Source: Rhodobiaceae bacterium
Lineage (GTDB): Bacteria > Pseudomonadota > Alphaproteobacteria > Rhizobiales > Aestuariivirgaceae
Direction: 5' to 3'
Length of the DNA: 64,000 nucleotides
Assembly: GCA_009885825.1 (NCBI GenBank)
Contig: VFJY01000053.1
Location: 16,801 to 80,800 of the forward strand
Shown piece after piece: positions 62,597-64,000 of the stretch. Position numbers and translations under genes: made by a program. Numbering within the stretch: position 1 is the first letter of the stretch; each line of letters begins with the position of its first letter. The notes beneath the pieces were generated by a model. That model ran no database searches. It was not told the DNA's origin and saw only the letters and a list, made by a program, of their open reading frames with translations.

Positions 62597-62882
62597 GGGC
62601 GTCTCCTCGATTTTTTATGAATTTGTGATTATCCAGCGACTGCGTTTACGCAAACAAACTACAATTCCTTCCCGCACTTGAGCATGCAGAAGTGGCGGAT
62701 TTGTGAACGCGGCTTCAATATCAGCAGAAATTTGCATCCAGCAAAGTCCGGTTTTGTTTGCGAACCGCAACCCGCAATTGCCTGACAGTTCCGCCCTCAC
62801 GTTTAACGAACCCAACAAACATCCTGCGCATTTGACAAATATGCAGTTACTCTGATTTTTCAACTTTAAGCCAACTCACATT

Positions 62883-62907
62883 CAATTCATATCCCCGATA
62901 TGAATTG
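62883..62907. promoter_or_regulatory. Perfect 11-bp inverted repeat upstream of the transporter gene
   Basis: CAATTCATATC (62883-62893), a 3-base CCC loop and GATATGAATTG (62897-62907). It lies 60 bases before the ABC substrate-binding gene. The hexamer TTGACT (62905-62910) overlaps the right arm and could be a -35 element, though no good -10 is seen. Candidate operator for a regulator of the transporter. The rest of the 370-base gap (62597-62966) holds no convincing gene. Confidence 0.55.
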
Positions 62908-62966
62908 ACTCAAATTCAGAATTGGTTCATTTTTCTGATAAGAAAAAAATGTAGTTGGAGGAAACA

Positions 62967-64000
62967 ATGACCATCATGCTTGCTACGATATTGAAGCGCC
63001 ATACCAGCGCCCTAATTCTTGCTGTCGTTGCTACAACCACATCGGCAAATGCTGCCGACCTCAACGCCCTGATCTGGTGTGATCACGCCGACCCCGCCCT
63101 GCTTAAACCCTTTGAGGATGCCAATGGCATCAAGGTCAATGTAAAGGAATTTGAAGGGACCGGCGCTGGCCTCGCCATCGTTGACCAATCGCAACCCGGC
63201 GACTGGGACGTTATGGTTATCGATTCAATCGATATTCCACGTGGTGTCGAGAAGGGGTTGTTCGAAGCTTTGCCAGAAGACCAGTTGCCGCTTGGCGATC
63301 TCTTTGCCGAGGTGACCATGGATGGCTCCACCAAGGTTGATGGCAAGCGCTATGGCATCACCGAAAAATTCGGTTACAACTCCATCAGCTATAACAACAG
63401 CAAAGTTGATCCAGCCGACATGCAATCCATGGACGCACTGCTTGGCGAAAAATACAAAGGCCGAATTGCGCTCTATGACTATTACCTGCCAGTAATCGGC
63501 ATGGCAGCGCTTGCCATCGGCAAGAAAACCACCGAGCTGACCGAAGCTGATCTTCCAGCCATCAAGGAAATTCTGCTCAAGATGAAAGCCAACTCAAAAC
63601 TGGTTGGCGATGTGGTCCAAAGCCAAACCGCAATCGCAACCGGCGAGGCTGATATTCTCATCGGCGGCGGCGAGTGGGTAACCGCAGGCCTTGTCAAGGA
63701 AAACCCTGCGCTGGATTTCTCGATCCCCAGGGAAGGCGCAATTCTCTGGTCGCAATCGCTTGCGATGTTCTCAGCCAGCAAGAACAAGGAAATGGCATTG
63801 AAGTTCATCCAATACGTAATGAGCCCCGAAGGACAAGCCCGCCTTGCAACATCGTCATGCTATTGGGGCATGCCCACCAACAAGATGGCAGCGCTCGACG
63901 ATGCCCAGAAGAAAACCCTTCGTTTTGACGAACAAGCCGAGTTTCTGAAGCGCGCCCAACCCTATCCGGCGCCCAATGCCGATCTCGACAAGAAGATGCA
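62967..64000 (+). CDS. Polyamine-type ABC substrate-binding protein, 3' end missing
   Basis: At least 344 residues read from ATG 62967, preceded by GGAGG; it runs off the window. A signal peptide (LKRHTSALILAVVATTTSANA core, cleavage after ANA) is followed by the periplasmic binding fold of the PotD/PotF family: LNALIWCDHADPALL, FEGTGAGLAIVDQ, WDVMVIDSID, GKRYGITEKFGYNS and a C-terminal lobe ending TSSCYWGMPTNK. It binds a small amine or related solute. The transporter's other subunits presumably lie beyond the window. The FAD oxidoreductase nearby may act on the imported compound. Confidence 0.9.
   Translation, partial: MTIMLATILKRHTSALILAVVATTTSANAADLNALIWCDHADPALLKPFEDANGIKVNVKEFEGTGAGLAIVDQSQPGDWDVMVIDSIDIPRGVEKGLFEALPEDQLPLGDLFAEVTMDGSTKVDGKRYGITEKFGYNSISYNNSKVDPADMQSMDALLGEKYKGRIALYDYYLPVIGMAALAIGKKTTELTEADLPAIKEILLKMKANSKLVGDVVQSQTAIATGEADILIGGGEWVTAGLVKENPALDFSIPREGAILWSQSLAMFSASKNKEMALKFIQYVMSPEGQARLATSSCYWGMPTNKMAALDDAQKKTLRFDEQAEFLKRAQPYPAPNADLDKKM

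Noticed and set aside
62615..62863. 82-codon open frame on the minus strand between the phasin-like gene and the transporter
   Set aside because: No recognised motif, an odd Cys/Arg-rich composition, and it lies in an AT-rich region that probably serves as a promoter; not supported as a gene.
1..64000. tRNA, rRNA, CRISPR, insertion sequence, prophage or integrase
   Set aside because: None was seen on either strand; no repeated spacer pattern, transposase motif or tRNA-like cloverleaf was noticed by eye.

Overview
The window looks like an alphaproteobacterial chromosome. The reasons are the gene content and order (rplY-pth-ychF, lgt-midA-pgeF, ubiK-ybjN-proC, moxR-DUF58-DUF4159, an EnvZ/OmpR-type pair beside MarR) and a ceramide locus laid out much as I remember it from Caulobacter. 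No rRNA, tRNA, CRISPR array, insertion sequence or phage gene was seen. The left and middle parts are ordinary chromosomal housekeeping DNA. The right half contains a large lipid locus.

Layout. 1-4.4 kb: the 3' end of apt, then a leftward operon rplY-pth-ychF-GNAT-MaoC-MaoC. 4.6-6.7 kb: a small conserved protein, an extensin-like secreted protein, a small secreted protein and a DUF411 protein. 6.8-12.6 kb: a leftward group lgt-midA-pgeF-M24-lipoprotein-prs-yqaA. 12.7-13.8 kb: two tandem fasciclin-domain genes, one exported and one apparently not. 13.9-20.3 kb: SDR, ubiK, ybjN, proC, csaA-like, a histidine kinase/response regulator/MarR operon and ilvE. 20.3-21 kb: a DinJ/YafQ toxin-antitoxin pair with a palindrome inside its promoter. 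21-26.8 kb: ThuA, an aldolase-like protein with a PfkB kinase, GNAT, and a GMC oxidoreductase broken by one in-frame stop. 26.8-33.8 kb: leftward housekeeping genes (rluB-like, moaD, pgsA, uvrC, folB, two cupins, cca, Nudix, DUF1285). 33.9-40.6 kb: a tightly overlapping MoxR/DUF58/DUF4159/VWA-like membrane operon. 40.5-41.7 kb: GNAT and Nudix.

41.8-60 kb is the most interesting part. It holds what appears to be a complete bacterial ceramide pathway: serine palmitoyltransferase, dedicated ACP, acyl-ACP/AMP ligase, tandem-GNAT ceramide synthase and CerR-type reductase. With these are genes suited to building a phosphorylated headgroup: a ceramide/diacylglycerol-kinase-like protein, a Tam41-like cytidylyltransferase, a CDP-alcohol phosphotransferase with an extra N-terminal domain, two NTP transferases, a metallophosphoesterase and a HIT protein. 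An LptF/LptG permease pair, a broken ABC exporter and a sterol-desaturase-type hydroxylase are also present. Together they suggest synthesis of an anionic sphingolipid and its export to the outer membrane. A CueR regulator, its operator and a truncated copper-binding domain sit inside this locus and look like the remains of a copper module.

60-64 kb: an AbrB-type membrane protein, an FAD-dependent amine/amino-acid oxidase, a phasin-like protein and the 5' part of a polyamine-type ABC substrate-binding protein, which is preceded by a perfect 11-bp inverted repeat.
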